From an uncultured Prevotellaceae bacterium (lineage in GTDB: Bacteria; Bacteroidota; Bacteroidia; Bacteroidales; Bacteroidaceae), in NCBI GenBank assembly GCA_946617675.1, contig CAMOKH010000101.1, positions 1 to 41,192 on the forward strand: a DNA stretch of 41,192 bases, in the 5' to 3' direction. Positions 22,854-33,566 of this stretch are shown here, piece after piece. The stretch's first letter is position 1. The number at the start of each line of letters is the position of its first letter. A program made the position numbers and the translations under genes. A model generated the notes under the pieces. The model was not told the origin of the DNA. It ran no database searches and saw nothing but the letters and a program-made list of their open reading frames with translations.

Positions 22854-24089
22854 ATGAGAATCTTATACGTATTCCTGCTCGCAGCAGGGTGGCTGGGCGC
22901 CTGGGCAAGAAGCACCATCAACAGTGAAGACATCAAGACGCTGCAGGTGGTGGTGAACCAAGACTGGCTGTCGCCCCCCGTAATGCGGCTCGGTACCGGC
23001 GACGTGCTGAACGTGGGTTTCGACGAGCTGTCGCACACCTACCGTCGGTTTATGTATCGGCTTGAGCGCTGCGAGGCTGACTGGACACCGTCGGAGAACC
23101 TGTTTGAGAGCGACTGGCTGGAGGGCTTTAACGGTTCACCGATAGAGGACTACGAAAACTCGCTGAACACCACCGTGCTCTATACGCACTACCGGTTACA
23201 GATACCCAATGACCACTGCCGGCTGAAGATGAGCGGCAACTACCGCCTGCACGTCTACGACGAGGACGACGAGCAGAACGATGTACTCACGGCAGAGTTT
23301 CGCGTGGTGGAGTCACTGATGAACGTCGGACTGAGCGTGACGACCAACACCGACCTCGACTTTAACCTCAGCCACCAGCAGGTAGCAATGGCGGTAAACT
23401 TCGGCAACCTGCGGGTGACGAACACCGGAGAACAGATATTCACCGTGGTGACGCAGAATGGACGCGAAAACACGCAGCGGCTGAACCCGCAGCCCGACTT
23501 CGTACAGCCCGACCGCCTACGGTGGGAGCACAACCGTCAGCTGGTCTTCGACGCCGGCAACGAATACCATAAGTTTGAGGTGCTCGACGTGAGCCACCCC
23601 ACGATGGGCATTGACCGCATGGAATGGGACGGACACCACTACCAGGCCTACCCCTTTGCCAACATACCGAGGCGCACCTACACCTACGACCAGGATGCCA
23701 ACGGCGCCTTCTACATACGCAACAGCGACAACATAGAGAACGACCGTACGTGCGACTACGTCTACGTGAACTACAAGCTCGTGCCCGCTGAACAGTATGG
23801 GCGCGACGTCGTCGTTGACGGACAGTGGACCACGGAGCCGGCCGGCAACTACACCATGAGCTACGACCCCACGGACCGCAGCTACAACGCCCGCATACTG
23901 CAGAAGCAGGGCTACTACTCTTACCAGTACGTGCTGCGCGGCGACGACGGCCGGACAACCGTCATGCCCGAGGAGGGCTCGTTCTTCGAGACCGAAAACC
24001 GCTACCAGGCCTACGTCTACTACAAGGGCGTGACCGACAGGACGTGGCGGCTGGTGGGCTACCAGCAAGTGACTTTCAACTACAAATAA
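22854..24089 (+). CDS. Type IX secretion system plug protein (DUF5103 family)
   Basis: 411 aa, with a signal peptide (1-19, ending near AWA-R). The beta-rich protein matches the DUF5103 family: IKTLQVVVNQDWLSPPVMRLG, LNVGFDELSHTYRRFMYRLERCEADWTPSEN, and LEGFNGSPIEDYENSLNTTVLYTHYRLQIPN (as adjacent conserved blocks). In Flavobacterium johnsoniae the homologous protein is the Plug that closes the periplasmic side of the SprA translocon of the type IX secretion system. That implies the host has a T9SS, although no other component lies in this window. Usual length. maeB follows after 18 nt. Confidence 0.85.
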   Translation: MRILYVFLLAAGWLGAWARSTINSEDIKTLQVVVNQDWLSPPVMRLGTGDVLNVGFDELSHTYRRFMYRLERCEADWTPSENLFESDWLEGFNGSPIEDYENSLNTTVLYTHYRLQIPNDHCRLKMSGNYRLHVYDEDDEQNDVLTAEFRVVESLMNVGLSVTTNTDLDFNLSHQQVAMAVNFGNLRVTNTGEQIFTVVTQNGRENTQRLNPQPDFVQPDRLRWEHNRQLVFDAGNEYHKFEVLDVSHPTMGIDRMEWDGHHYQAYPFANIPRRTYTYDQDANGAFYIRNSDNIENDRTCDYVYVNYKLVPAEQYGRDVVVDGQWTTEPAGNYTMSYDPTDRSYNARILQKQGYYSYQYVLRGDDGRTTVMPEEGSFFETENRYQAYVYYKGVTDRTWRLVGYQQVTFNYK

Positions 24090-24107
24090 TAATACACACA
24101 AACAACA

Positions 24108-26410
<2,303 letters not shown>

Positions 26411-26411
<1 letters not shown>

Positions 26412-26785
26412 TGCATCGCGTCATACTGTCGCTGGCCAGCAACCGTTATCAGAAATCGAACCTCTTCAAGGCACGCCGTTGCCTGGAAGAGGTTCTCACT
26501 GATGCGCACTTCAGCTCGGAACACTGGACTCAGCCCGTAGGCAGCAACTGCCGGCGCGAAGCCTACCTAAACCAACTGGCCGATGCCACCACCGAGCTCG
26601 ACGAGGCCGAACTGACGCAATGGCTGAAACAGAAGGAACTGGACTTCGGACGAACCGAAAGCAGGCGCCGACGGGGCGTCGTGCCCATCGACCTCGACAT
26701 CCTGCAGTTTGACGACGAACGGCGGCACCTGAAAGACTGGGACCGCAGCTACGTGGCCGACCTCATCGGCGAACTGCAGCAATAG
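26411..26785 (+). CDS. folK: HPPK-like 6-hydroxymethyl-dihydropterin pyrophosphokinase (short form)
   Basis: 124 aa. Features of FolK: LSLASNRYQKSN at the N-terminus (the G-SN loop), WTQPVGSNCRREAYLNQLADATTEL, and GVVPIDLDILQFDD, the signature with the metal-binding Asp pair. The enzyme transfers pyrophosphate from ATP to hydroxymethyl-dihydropterin in folate synthesis. It is shorter than the usual 150-170 aa and lacks the HPR...FVL.PL segment; instead it ends RSYVADLIGELQQ. Start codon overlaps the maeB stop by one base. The catalytic core appears intact, but activity is not assured. Confidence 0.75.
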
Positions 26786-26797
26786 CGCCAACAAGCA

Positions 26798-27475
26798 CTA
26801 TAGCTTTTTCACGAACTTCATCTCGTGGAGGATGCGCTTCTGGCGCTTCTTCATATATTTGCTGGGATTGCTGGAACTGAACTTCCGCGGATTGGGCAGC
26901 GTCGCCGCAATCAGGGCACACTGCTCGCGCGACAGCTGCGCGGCATTCAGGCTCCAGTTCTCGCGGGCAATGGCCTCTACGCCGTAGATGCCCTCGCCCA
27001 TCTCGACCGAGTTCAGGTAGACCTCCATGATGCGCTCCTTGGGCCACAGCAGTTCAATGAGACCGGTGAAGTAGACCTCAAACCCCTTACGCACCCACGA
27101 GCGGCCCGGCCAGAGGAAGACGTTCTTGGCCGTCTGCTGACTGATGGTCGACGCCCCGAGCTTCTGCTTCTCGGGGTGCTCACGGTTGCGCTTGACGGCA
27201 TGCTCAATGGCCTTGAAGTCGAAGCCATGATGACTCCTGAAGTTGGCATCCTCGCTGGCCATCACCGCCACGGCCATGTGCTCCGACATCTCGCCGAGCG
27301 ACACCCAGTGGTGGCTCAGGCGCAGCTCACGGCCCTCCTTCAGCTGTTCGTAACAACGGATGAACATCAGCGGGGTGAAGAAGACCGGCAGGAAGCGCAG
27401 GGCAACAACAGAAAGAATCGTGGAGGCCAGGAAAGCCACCACGATTCCACGTAATAATTTCTTAATCGTCTTCAA
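26798..27475 (-). CDS. mtgA: Monofunctional peptidoglycan glycosyltransferase
   Basis: 225 aa. One N-terminal membrane span (about 8-32, IVVAFLASTILSVVALRFL) and a GT51 domain that polymerises lipid II into glycan strands. Visible: MASEDANFRSHHGFD (catalytic Glu), LGASTISQQTAKNVFLW, RKGFEVYFTGLIELLWPKERIMEVYLN and GIYGVEAIA. The family is single-domain, so no transpeptidase part is missing. The start must be TTG at 27475 or later: the codon just before it is TAG. Downstream gene of ompA on the same strand, from which it is separated by a 7-bp tandem repeat. Confidence 0.93.
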   Translation of the reverse strand: MKTIKKLLRGIVVAFLASTILSVVALRFLPVFFTPLMFIRCYEQLKEGRELRLSHHWVSLGEMSEHMAVAVMASEDANFRSHHGFDFKAIEHAVKRNREHPEKQKLGASTISQQTAKNVFLWPGRSWVRKGFEVYFTGLIELLWPKERIMEVYLNSVEMGEGIYGVEAIARENWSLNAAQLSREQCALIAATLPNPRKFSSSNPSKYMKKRQKRILHEMKFVKKL

Positions 27476-27483
27476 CTAATTCT

Positions 27484-27523
27484 CAATTGTCAATTATCAA
27501 TTGTCAATTATCAATTGTCAATT
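27484..27523 (-). repeat. 7-bp tandem repeat between ompA and mtgA
   Basis: Five full units and a partial one of CAATTRT (plus-strand order CAATTGT, CAATTAT, CAATTGT, CAATTAT, CAATTGT, CAATT), i.e. a 14-bp period of two alternating heptamers. It nearly fills the 52-bp gap and ends 8 bp before the mtgA start codon. CAATTG is self-complementary, so the array can also fold into small hairpins. Confidence 0.85.
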
Positions 27524-27527
27524 CAGA

Positions 27528-28229
27528 TTACTGGAGAGTACCGTTGTTAGCGGCATTGATCATAGCCTGGCTGGCATAGAGGATAACCTCCACGCGACGG
27601 TTCTGAGCCTTGCCGGCAGCGGTAGAGTTGTCAGCCACGGGGTTGGCCTCGCCGAAACCAGTGGTAGAACGAATCTGGTTGCTGCTGACACCCAGCGACA
27701 TCAGATAGTTCGTCACGGCCTGAGCGCGCTGCTGCGACAGGTTGACGTTCTTCTGGTAGCTCTGCTCGGCGGTAGAGTTCTTCCAGCCGGCGTTGTCGGT
27801 GTAACCCTGGACAGCAACGTCGCAGTCGGTGTTCACCTTCAGCACGTTGTTGGCAAACTGGGTCAGCGAGTTCTTGGCGGCAGCCTGCAGCGTAGAACTG
27901 CCCGTGCCGAAGAGGATACCCGAGTCGAAGGTGACCTTCACACCCTGCAGACCGTTGGCGTCGGTATAGCTCTCCACCTGAGCATTCTCAACGGCGGCAG
28001 CCTGAGCCTTCACCTTATCCATATGCTTACCGATGAGCGCACCGGCACCGGCACCCACGGCGCCACCGACGGCAGCACCCACGGCAGTATTGCCGGCAAT
28101 CTTACCAACGATGGCACCTAAGGCAGCGCCACCGACGGCACCTATAGCAGTGCCCTTACCCAAGTTGTTACATCCTGCCATCACGATGCCTGCGCAGAGA
28201 GCGATGGCTACAGTCTTCATACTTTTCAT
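27528..28229 (-). CDS. OmpA-family lipoprotein with glycine-zipper domain
   Basis: 233 aa. A lipoprotein signal peptide ends at VMAGC (lipid-modified Cys20). It is followed by a glycine-zipper region (about 24-68, alternating Gly/Ala such as AVGGAALGAIVGKIAG) and a C-terminal OmpA-like peptidoglycan-binding domain (about 90-220) with VQGYTDNAGWKNS, LSQQRAQAVTNYL and RRVEVILYA. Such proteins tether the outer membrane to the cell wall, as YiaD does. Start is at 28229 (MKSMKT) or 28220 (MKTVAI). mtgA follows; the pair links wall synthesis with envelope anchoring. Confidence 0.9.
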   Translation of the reverse strand: MKSMKTVAIALCAGIVMAGCNNLGKGTAIGAVGGAALGAIVGKIAGNTAVGAAVGGAVGAGAGALIGKHMDKVKAQAAAVENAQVESYTDANGLQGVKVTFDSGILFGTGSSTLQAAAKNSLTQFANNVLKVNTDCDVAVQGYTDNAGWKNSTAEQSYQKNVNLSQQRAQAVTNYLMSLGVSSNQIRSTTGFGEANPVADNSTAAGKAQNRRVEVILYASQAMINAANNGTLQ

Positions 28230-28290
28230 AATTCTCGTTTCTTTTTTGTTATTGATTTATGTTTTGACAATTATTGTCGCATTTACGGTG

Positions 28291-28298
28291 CAAAGATA
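28291..28298 (-). promoter_or_regulatory. -7 box of the ompA-mtgA unit
   Basis: TATCTTTG on the minus strand, about 61 nt before the ompA start; no consensus -33 element. Confidence 0.6.
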
Positions 28299-28341
28299 GT
28301 AATTATTTCTTAATTCGTGCATCTTAATTGATTTTTTTTTG

Positions 28342-28349
28342 TAATTTTG
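28342..28349 (+). promoter_or_regulatory. -7 box of proS
   Basis: TAATTTTG, 29 nt before the ATG at 28379. The -33 position has no TTTG. Confidence 0.6.
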
Positions 28350-28378
28350 CACTCAATTTGACTAAATACTGAATAATC

Positions 28379-29860
28379 ATGGCAAAAGAATTAAAAGATT
28401 TGACCAAAAGGGCTGATAATTACAGCCAGTGGTTTAACGACCTTGTAGTGAAGGCCGACCTTGCTGAACAGTCGGCAGTACGCGGCTGTATGGTCATCAA
28501 GCCTTATGGCTATGCCATCTGGGAGAAGATGCAGCAGCAGCTCGACAAGATGTTCAAAGAGACGGGTGCCCAGAACGCCTATTTCCCCCTGCTCATCCCG
28601 AAGTCGTTCCTCAGCCGCGAGGCCGAGCACGTAGAGGGTTTTGCTAAGGAGTGTGCCGTCGTCACCCACTACCGCCTGCGTGCCAAGGAGGACAAGAGCG
28701 GCGTCGAGGTCGACCCCTCGGCCAAGCTGGAAGAGGAGCTCATCATCCGTCCTACGTCAGAGACGATTATCTGGAACACCTACAAAAACTGGATTCAGTC
28801 GTGGCGCGACCTGCCCCTGATGTGCAACCAGTGGTGTAACGTCATGCGCTGGGAGATGCGTACACGCCCCTTCCTCCGCACCAGCGAGTTCCTCTGGCAG
28901 GAGGGTCACACCGCCCACGCCACCCGCGAGGAGGCCGAGGCCGAGGCCCAGCTCATGCTGAAGGTCTACGCCAAGTTTGCCGAAGAGTGGATGGCCGTCC
29001 CCGTGGTGCAGGGCGTGAAGAGCGAGACCGAGCGTTTCGCCGGTGCTCTCGACACCTACACCATCGAGGCCATGATGCAGGACGGAAAGGCCCTGCAGAG
29101 CGGCACCTCGCATTTCCTCGGCCAGAACTTTGCCAAGGCTTTCGACGTCACCTATCTTAATAAAGAGAACAAGCCCGAGTATGTCTGGGCTACGTCGTGG
29201 GGTGTCTCGACGCGACTCATCGGCGCACTCATCATGACCCACTCCGACGACAACGGACTGGTGCTGCCGCCGCGGCTGGCCCCCATCCAGGTGGTCATCA
29301 TACCCATCGCCACGAAGCCCGAGCAGATGGAGCTGGTCAACAAGGAGGTTCAGCCCATCATCGAGCAGCTGCGCCAGAAGGGCATCACCGTGAAGTTCGA
29401 CGATGCCGACAACAAGCGTCCCGGCTTCAAGTTCGCCGACTACGAGCTGAAGGGTGTGCCCGTCAGACTGGTGCTCGGAGCACGCGACCTGGAGAACGGC
29501 ACCATCGAGGTGATGCGCCGCGACACGCTCGAGAAGGAGACCCGCCCCTTGGAGGGTATCGCCAGCTACGTTGAGCAGCTGCTTGACGACATCCAGAAGA
29601 ACATCTTCGAGAAGGCCAAGGCCTACCGCGACGCTCATATCTACGAGTGCGACAACTACGAGGAGTTCAAGGAGCGCGTCAAGGACGGCGGCTTCTTCCT
29701 CTGCCACTGGGACGGCACTGCCGAGACCGAGGCTAAGATCAAGGAGGAGACTCAGGCTACCATCCGCTGCGTGCCCTTCGGCGTCGAGCAGACGCCCGGC
29801 GTCGACATGGTGAGCGGCAAGCCCTCGAAGGCTCGCGTCATCATCGCCCGTAGCTACTAA
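28379..29860 (+). CDS. proS: Prolyl-tRNA synthetase, archaeal/eukaryote-type
   Basis: 493 aa class II synthetase that charges tRNA-Pro. It belongs to the short form without the editing insertion found in the long bacterial type. Visible: the N-terminal [14 protein letters not shown], motif 1 region [18 protein letters not shown], motif 2 [26 protein letters not shown] (as adjacent blocks), motif 3 [19 protein letters not shown], and a C-terminal anticodon-binding domain ending ARVIIARSY. The conserved terminal Tyr is present. The gene stands alone; a repeat element starts 20 nt after its stop. Confidence 0.96.
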   Translation: MAKELKDLTKRADNYSQWFNDLVVKADLAEQSAVRGCMVIKPYGYAIWEKMQQQLDKMFKETGAQNAYFPLLIPKSFLSREAEHVEGFAKECAVVTHYRLRAKEDKSGVEVDPSAKLEEELIIRPTSETIIWNTYKNWIQSWRDLPLMCNQWCNVMRWEMRTRPFLRTSEFLWQEGHTAHATREEAEAEAQLMLKVYAKFAEEWMAVPVVQGVKSETERFAGALDTYTIEAMMQDGKALQSGTSHFLGQNFAKAFDVTYLNKENKPEYVWATSWGVSTRLIGALIMTHSDDNGLVLPPRLAPIQVVIIPIATKPEQMELVNKEVQPIIEQLRQKGITVKFDDADNKRPGFKFADYELKGVPVRLVLGARDLENGTIEVMRRDTLEKETRPLEGIASYVEQLLDDIQKNIFEKAKAYRDAHIYECDNYEEFKERVKDGGFFLCHWDGTAETEAKIKEETQATIRCVPFGVEQTPGVDMVSGKPSKARVIIARSY

Positions 29861-29880
29861 TGGTATTGTAATCGTAGAAA

Positions 29881-30168
29881 ATGACCTGCACTTCCTGCAC
29901 TTCCTGCACTTCCATACTGACTATCAGGCAATTACGCCGGCGAGCAAACCAATTATCCTGCACTTAAGCAGCACCTGAACCTGCACTGCCGAAACAGTCG
30001 GCCTGAAAATCAGACGGGGAGCCTCCCTGGAAAAGATTCACCGCCAATGAATGTTTATAACCCGGCGCCTTTTGCCCGAAAGGCGCCGGGTTTCTTGCTG
30101 AAAGGTGGCGCTATTTGGTCACCTTAGCAATCAATGGCAGGTGCGGGAAGTGCGGGAAGTGCGGGGTG
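29881..30168. repeat. Dispersed non-coding element, copy B
   Basis: Same plan as the element at 9452-9625. The right end (30138-30168) matches copy A's right end at 28 of 31 bases and consists of 9-base GTGCGGGAA iterons. The left end is an array of the same iteron inverted (CTGCACTTC three times, 29886-29912). The core (30019-30061) matches copy A's core at 36 of 43 columns. Extra sequence (about 29920-30010), including the hairpin GCCGA/TCGGC, makes this copy about 110 bp longer. A 12-bp GC-rich hairpin (30061-30090) follows the core. No coding potential. Confidence 0.72.
30061..30096 (+). terminator. Strong GC hairpin inside element B
   Basis: A perfect 12-bp inverted repeat (30061-30072 with 30079-30090, 6-nt loop TGCCCG) followed by TTTCTT. 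It could terminate proS transcription, but it may equally be a structural part of the repeat element. Confidence 0.5.
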
Positions 30169-30194
30169 TTTTCTGCTATTCGCTACTAATGGCA

Positions 30195-30275
30195 AGAAAT
30201 CTTCGGACTGAGCCGCTAATGATTTCTAAGCGCAGCCCACGGAAAAGGGGTACCTTCACAGGCACCCCTTTTTTG
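30195..30275 (+). terminator. Hairpin and intrinsic terminator in the proS-DUF3256 gap
   Basis: Two structures in series: AGAAATC/GATTTCT (30195-30201 with 30221-30227) with an inner CGG/CCG, then AAAAGGGGT/ACCCCTTTT (30243-30251 with 30264-30272) with an inner CCT/AGG and a run of six T. The second is a good terminator on the plus strand. Nothing upstream looks like a promoter for a separate small RNA, though the arrangement would suit one. Confidence 0.6.
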
Positions 30276-30378
30276 ACTCACATCAGCAACAAACCTATGG
30301 TGAATATGCTGCCGATGACTTGAAATCAGACTGTCTCACGACAACCCTCTTTCTAATTAACCTTAATAATCTAATACC

Positions 30379-30420
30379 ATGAAAAACACATTGCAAATTT
30401 ATATAATTTTTTTGAATTAA
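30379..30420 (+). pseudogene. Vestigial gene start (13 codons)
   Basis: ATG followed by MKNTLQIYIIFLN and a stop. The leader (TTAACCTTAATAATCTAATACC) resembles in style the leaders of exported-protein genes in Prevotella, and the peptide looks like the beginning of a signal sequence, but no reading frame continues past it. It is probably the remnant of a lost gene, or chance; the surrounding 30300-30450 is AT-rich and otherwise empty. Confidence 0.25.
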
Positions 30421-30450
30421 CCATATAATTTATACACCAACGATTAAAGT

Positions 30451-30954
30451 TTAATGTTTATTAAGTTTATCAGCGATGATTTTAAGGATATTTTTGTCTT
30501 TTATGTGTCCTAAGAGTCTTTTACGCGATAAATCTGTCAGTACAGGCTCCGACTCAAGGCGACGCCAGGCGGCTGAGAAGTACTGCGGAGGATCGGTCGC
30601 CCGGACGTCGCTGCCTATTCCGAGCGTACGGACGACGGCAATGACCTGGCGACAGCTGTCAACATCGTCAGTGGTGTCTAACAGCAGCATGACCAGCGTG
30701 CATGACTCGTTCATACGGATGACGAGAGAGTCAGGGCCGAGGGCCGTCATCTGACTCTTACCGCCGAAGCTGTTGGTGACCTCGGCCTTCATCTTCGACT
30801 CCATGAAGTCGATGAAGTCAAGCCGGTTGTTACGAGACAGGTATGGGATGATGCTGTCGGGCATGGCGCGAAACAGTTTAGCCACGGTTAGTGTGTCGGC
30901 AGCGGCTGAAAGCGACGTGGCTGCCAGGAGCAGCGTGAAGAGTATTTGTTTCAT
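30451..30954 (-). CDS. DUF3256 family protein, exported
   Basis: 167 aa with a signal peptide (1-19, cleavage near SAAADT). The mature part fits the Bacteroidales DUF3256 family: AKLFRAMPDSIIPYLSRNNRLDFIDFMESKMKAEVTN (in blocks), followed by a region reading out a beta sheet with the conserved MNESCTLVMLLLDT. The function is unknown; periplasmic location is likely. It is the last gene of the ileS unit and overlaps rsmE by 4 nt. Confidence 0.85.
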   Translation of the reverse strand: MKQILFTLLLAATSLSAAADTLTVAKLFRAMPDSIIPYLSRNNRLDFIDFMESKMKAEVTNSFGGKSQMTALGPDSLVIRMNESCTLVMLLLDTTDDVDSCRQVIAVVRTLGIGSDVRATDPPQYFSAAWRRLESEPVLTDLSRKRLLGHIKDKNILKIIADKLNKH

Positions 30955-31700
30955 AGTTGTTGACTGGGCGCTAAGTGATTGATTTGTTTGGCAAGCTGCA
31001 TCATCATGACCGCCGACAGTCCGGCCGTTTCTGTGCGCAGACGGCTCTTGCCCAGGTCGACCGACACGTAGCCGGCGGCAACGGCCTCGCGGACTTCGTC
31101 GATGCTGAAGTCGCCCTCGGGGCCAATCATGACCAGTGCATCATCGCCGGGCTGAAGGGCGCAGATCTGCTCAAAGAGGTTGACGCGCGGCACTTCCTCA
31201 TAGCAGTGGGCTATGTAGCGGTGGCCCGCAGCGTGCTCGCTGACAAATTGGCGGAACGTGGTGAGGTCGCCAACGGCCGGCATATAGGCTTTATGGCTCT
31301 GCTTGGCAGCCGCCACGACAATCTTCCTGATGCGGTCGGTCTTCAGGACGCGACGCTCGGAGTAGCGGCAGTTGAGGAACGACAGTTCGTCGACGCCCAC
31401 CTCGGTGGCCTTCTCGGCAAGCCATTCCATGCGCTCGTTCATCTTGGTGGGCGCTATGGCCAGATGGACACGGCCCTGCCACTGGGGCAAGACGGTCTGC
31501 GTCTCGATGAGGCGGTACTGGCAATGGTGGCCTGAGGCCAACGTAATCTCGGCGCGGCTGATATGCCCGCAGCCGTCGGTCAGCAGCAGTTCGTCGCCGG
31601 CCTTCAGCCTGAGCACCTTGAGCACGTGAGCCGCCTCGTCGGCGGGCAGTTCGCCGCCGTCGGCAACGTCGGGTACATAGAAGAATCGTGTTTCCTTCAT
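30951..31700 (-). CDS. rsmE: 16S rRNA (uracil-1498-N3)-methyltransferase
   Basis: 249 aa SPOUT-class methyltransferase that methylates U1498 of 16S rRNA with SAM. Visible: N-terminal PUA-like part (RFFYVPD...HVLKVLRLKAGDEL) and the C-terminal trefoil knot with VMIGPEGDFSIDEV and LGKSRLRTETAGL. Length is normal. It overlaps both neighbours by 4 nt (ATGA-type junctions), so translation is probably coupled. Confidence 0.95.
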   Translation of the reverse strand: MKETRFFYVPDVADGGELPADEAAHVLKVLRLKAGDELLLTDGCGHISRAEITLASGHHCQYRLIETQTVLPQWQGRVHLAIAPTKMNERMEWLAEKATEVGVDELSFLNCRYSERRVLKTDRIRKIVVAAAKQSHKAYMPAVGDLTTFRQFVSEHAAGHRYIAHCYEEVPRVNLFEQICALQPGDDALVMIGPEGDFSIDEVREAVAAGYVSVDLGKSRLRTETAGLSAVMMMQLAKQINHLAPSQQL

Positions 31701-32242
31701 CGGCGGTTCCGTTTTTGAATCTCTTCGTGCAGAAATGAGGCCAGACGGTAGTTCTCTTCGGCAACGGCACGCTCGAGCTCCCGGTTCAGATGATCGATGT
31801 CAAGGGTGTTGATGGGGATCGAGATGCCGCGAGCGCCGGGGGTGAAGGACGTCGACTGGCGGCGCATCAGCTCCTCTTCGATATAGAACGGCATGCGCGA
31901 GATATAGTGCAGCAGCAGGGCGTCGCTCATTCGGATAGGCAGGGCGGTGGCCGTCTGCCTGTTGATCAGCGACACCCGGTACTGTCCGTCCATGATGTCG
32001 TAGGCCAACAGCTCGTAGTCTTCGACGCCGTTGGGGCACAACATCTTCAGGAGCACCTCGGGAAGCATCATGTCGCGGCCGGGCGTCTTGTTGTAACGGA
32101 TGGCAAGCTGATCGCTCAGGGCCTTGTCGCAGATGACGCAGATGGCCAGCAGGCTTTCGGCGTCAGTGAGGCGGGCAACGGAGAAACCGTTGCTCCCCAG
32201 AATCTCTGAGATATCCCTGTAAAACAGCCTGATTTTCCTCAT
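31697..32242 (-). CDS. BFN (DUF151) domain protein with UVR motif
   Basis: 181 aa. An N-terminal bifunctional-nuclease/DUF151 domain (about 1-135) and a C-terminal UVR motif (HLNRELERAVAEENYRLASFLHEEIQKR as adjacent blocks), the latter known from UvrB/UvrC and Clp regulators as an interaction motif. In plants and archaea some BFN proteins have nuclease activity; the bacterial function is uncertain. The start at 32242 (MRKIRLFYRDISEILG) avoids the shadow N-terminus that reads through the end of the permease gene; it begins 4 nt after the permease stop. Confidence 0.85.
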   Translation of the reverse strand: MRKIRLFYRDISEILGSNGFSVARLTDAESLLAICVICDKALSDQLAIRYNKTPGRDMMLPEVLLKMLCPNGVEDYELLAYDIMDGQYRVSLINRQTATALPIRMSDALLLHYISRMPFYIEEELMRRQSTSFTPGARGISIPINTLDIDHLNRELERAVAEENYRLASFLHEEIQKRNRR

Positions 32243-32246
32243 CGCG

Positions 32247-33566
32247 TCAGGCTTGTTTCTTCTCGGGGTGAAAGACGAGGGCAAAGGCGATGCCGACGAC
32301 GAGGGCAAAGCCCGCGAAGATGAACCAGCACGACTGCCAGTCGCCCACGAGGAAGCCGTTCTGCCACGTGCAGTAGTGATTGACGATCTCGCCTGCTGCC
32401 AGTGTGCCGATGGTGGCTCCCACGCCGTTGGTCATCAGCATGAAGAGGCCCTGTGCCGACGCCTTCACTGACGGCTCGCAGACCTGGTCGACGAAGATAC
32501 CGCCTGAGACATTGAAGAAGTCGAAGGCGACACCGTAGACGATGCACGACAGGATGAAGAGCAGCACGCCGGGCATGGCGGGATTGCCAATGCCGAAGAA
32601 GCCGAAGCGGAACACCCAGGCGAACATCGACATGAGCATGACGACCTTGATGCCGTAGCGCTTCAGGAAGAACGGAATGAGCAGGATGCAGAGGGCCTCG
32701 CTGACCTGCGAGATGGAGGTCAGCAGCGTGGCGTTATTGGCGGCAAACGACGAGGCGACGGCTGCATCGGCCGACCCTTTGAAACTGGTGATGAAGGGTC
32801 CGGCATAGCCGTTGGTCACCTGCAGCGACATGCCGAGCAGCGCCGAGAAGATGAAGAACAGCGCCATCTGGCGTGACTTGAAGAGCTTGAACGCATTCAG
32901 GCCGAACGACTCGGCCAGCGTGGCGTTGGGCTTCTTCTCCAGCTGACACTCGGGCAAGGCCACAAAGCAATAGACGAACAGAAGGACGCTCAGCATGCCT
33001 GAAACGAAGAACTGCATGTAGGTGTACTGGAACTTATGGGCATTCTCAGCCAGCGTCAGCGAGAAACTGCCATCCTCCCAGACGGCACAGTTGACGAACC
33101 ACATGGTGACGATAAAGCCGACGGTGCCCAGCACGCGGATGGGCGGGAAGTCCTTGACGGTGTCGAGCCCGTTATTCTTCAGGATGGTGAAGGCGGTCGT
33201 ATTTGACAGTGCTATGGTCGGCATGAAGAAGGCGACGCTCACCGTGTACATGGCAATGAAGGCGCCCTTGTTGGGCAGCTCGTTGCCAAAGCCGGCGGCG
33301 GCACCCATCCACCAGCAGCAAAGCATTGCTGCACCGGCTACAAGATGGCAGATGCCCAAGAGCCGCTGTGGCTGAATGTACTTGTCGGCCACAATACCCA
33401 TAATGGTAGGCATGAAGATTGACACGATACCCTGAATGGCATAGAACCAGGAAATCTGGTCACCGAGACCTGCCGTTCCAAGGTAGTTTCCCATACAGGT
33501 CAGATAGGCACCCCAAACGGCGAACTCAAGGAAGTTCATCAGTGCCAGGCGGAATTTTAGATTCAT
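32247..33566 (-). CDS. Nucleoside:H+ symporter family transporter (NupG-like MFS)
   Basis: 439 aa with about twelve hydrophobic segments, consistent with the major facilitator fold. N-terminal MNLKFRLALMNFLEFAVWGAYLTCMGNYL and IFMPTIMGIVADKYI are typical of the NupG/XapB nucleoside symporter family, as is a large central loop (LEKKPNATLAESFGLNAFKLFKS). It probably imports nucleosides, which would suit the deoxynucleoside kinases at 5.1-6.4 kb. The start overlaps the DUF4296 stop by 4 nt. Confidence 0.88.
   Translation of the reverse strand: MNLKFRLALMNFLEFAVWGAYLTCMGNYLGTAGLGDQISWFYAIQGIVSIFMPTIMGIVADKYIQPQRLLGICHLVAGAAMLCCWWMGAAAGFGNELPNKGAFIAMYTVSVAFFMPTIALSNTTAFTILKNNGLDTVKDFPPIRVLGTVGFIVTMWFVNCAVWEDGSFSLTLAENAHKFQYTYMQFFVSGMLSVLLFVYCFVALPECQLEKKPNATLAESFGLNAFKLFKSRQMALFFIFSALLGMSLQVTNGYAGPFITSFKGSADAAVASSFAANNATLLTSISQVSEALCILLIPFFLKRYGIKVVMLMSMFAWVFRFGFFGIGNPAMPGVLLFILSCIVYGVAFDFFNVSGGIFVDQVCEPSVKASAQGLFMLMTNGVGATIGTLAAGEIVNHYCTWQNGFLVGDWQSCWFIFAGFALVVGIAFALVFHPEKKQA

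Noticed and set aside
29886..29912. Short CRISPR-like array (three 9-bp repeats)
   Set aside because: Repeats are contiguous with no spacers and recur inverted at the other end of the element.
30105..30323. 72-codon ORF in the proS-DUF3256 gap
   Set aside because: Runs through the iterons and the terminator hairpin; composition not protein-like.
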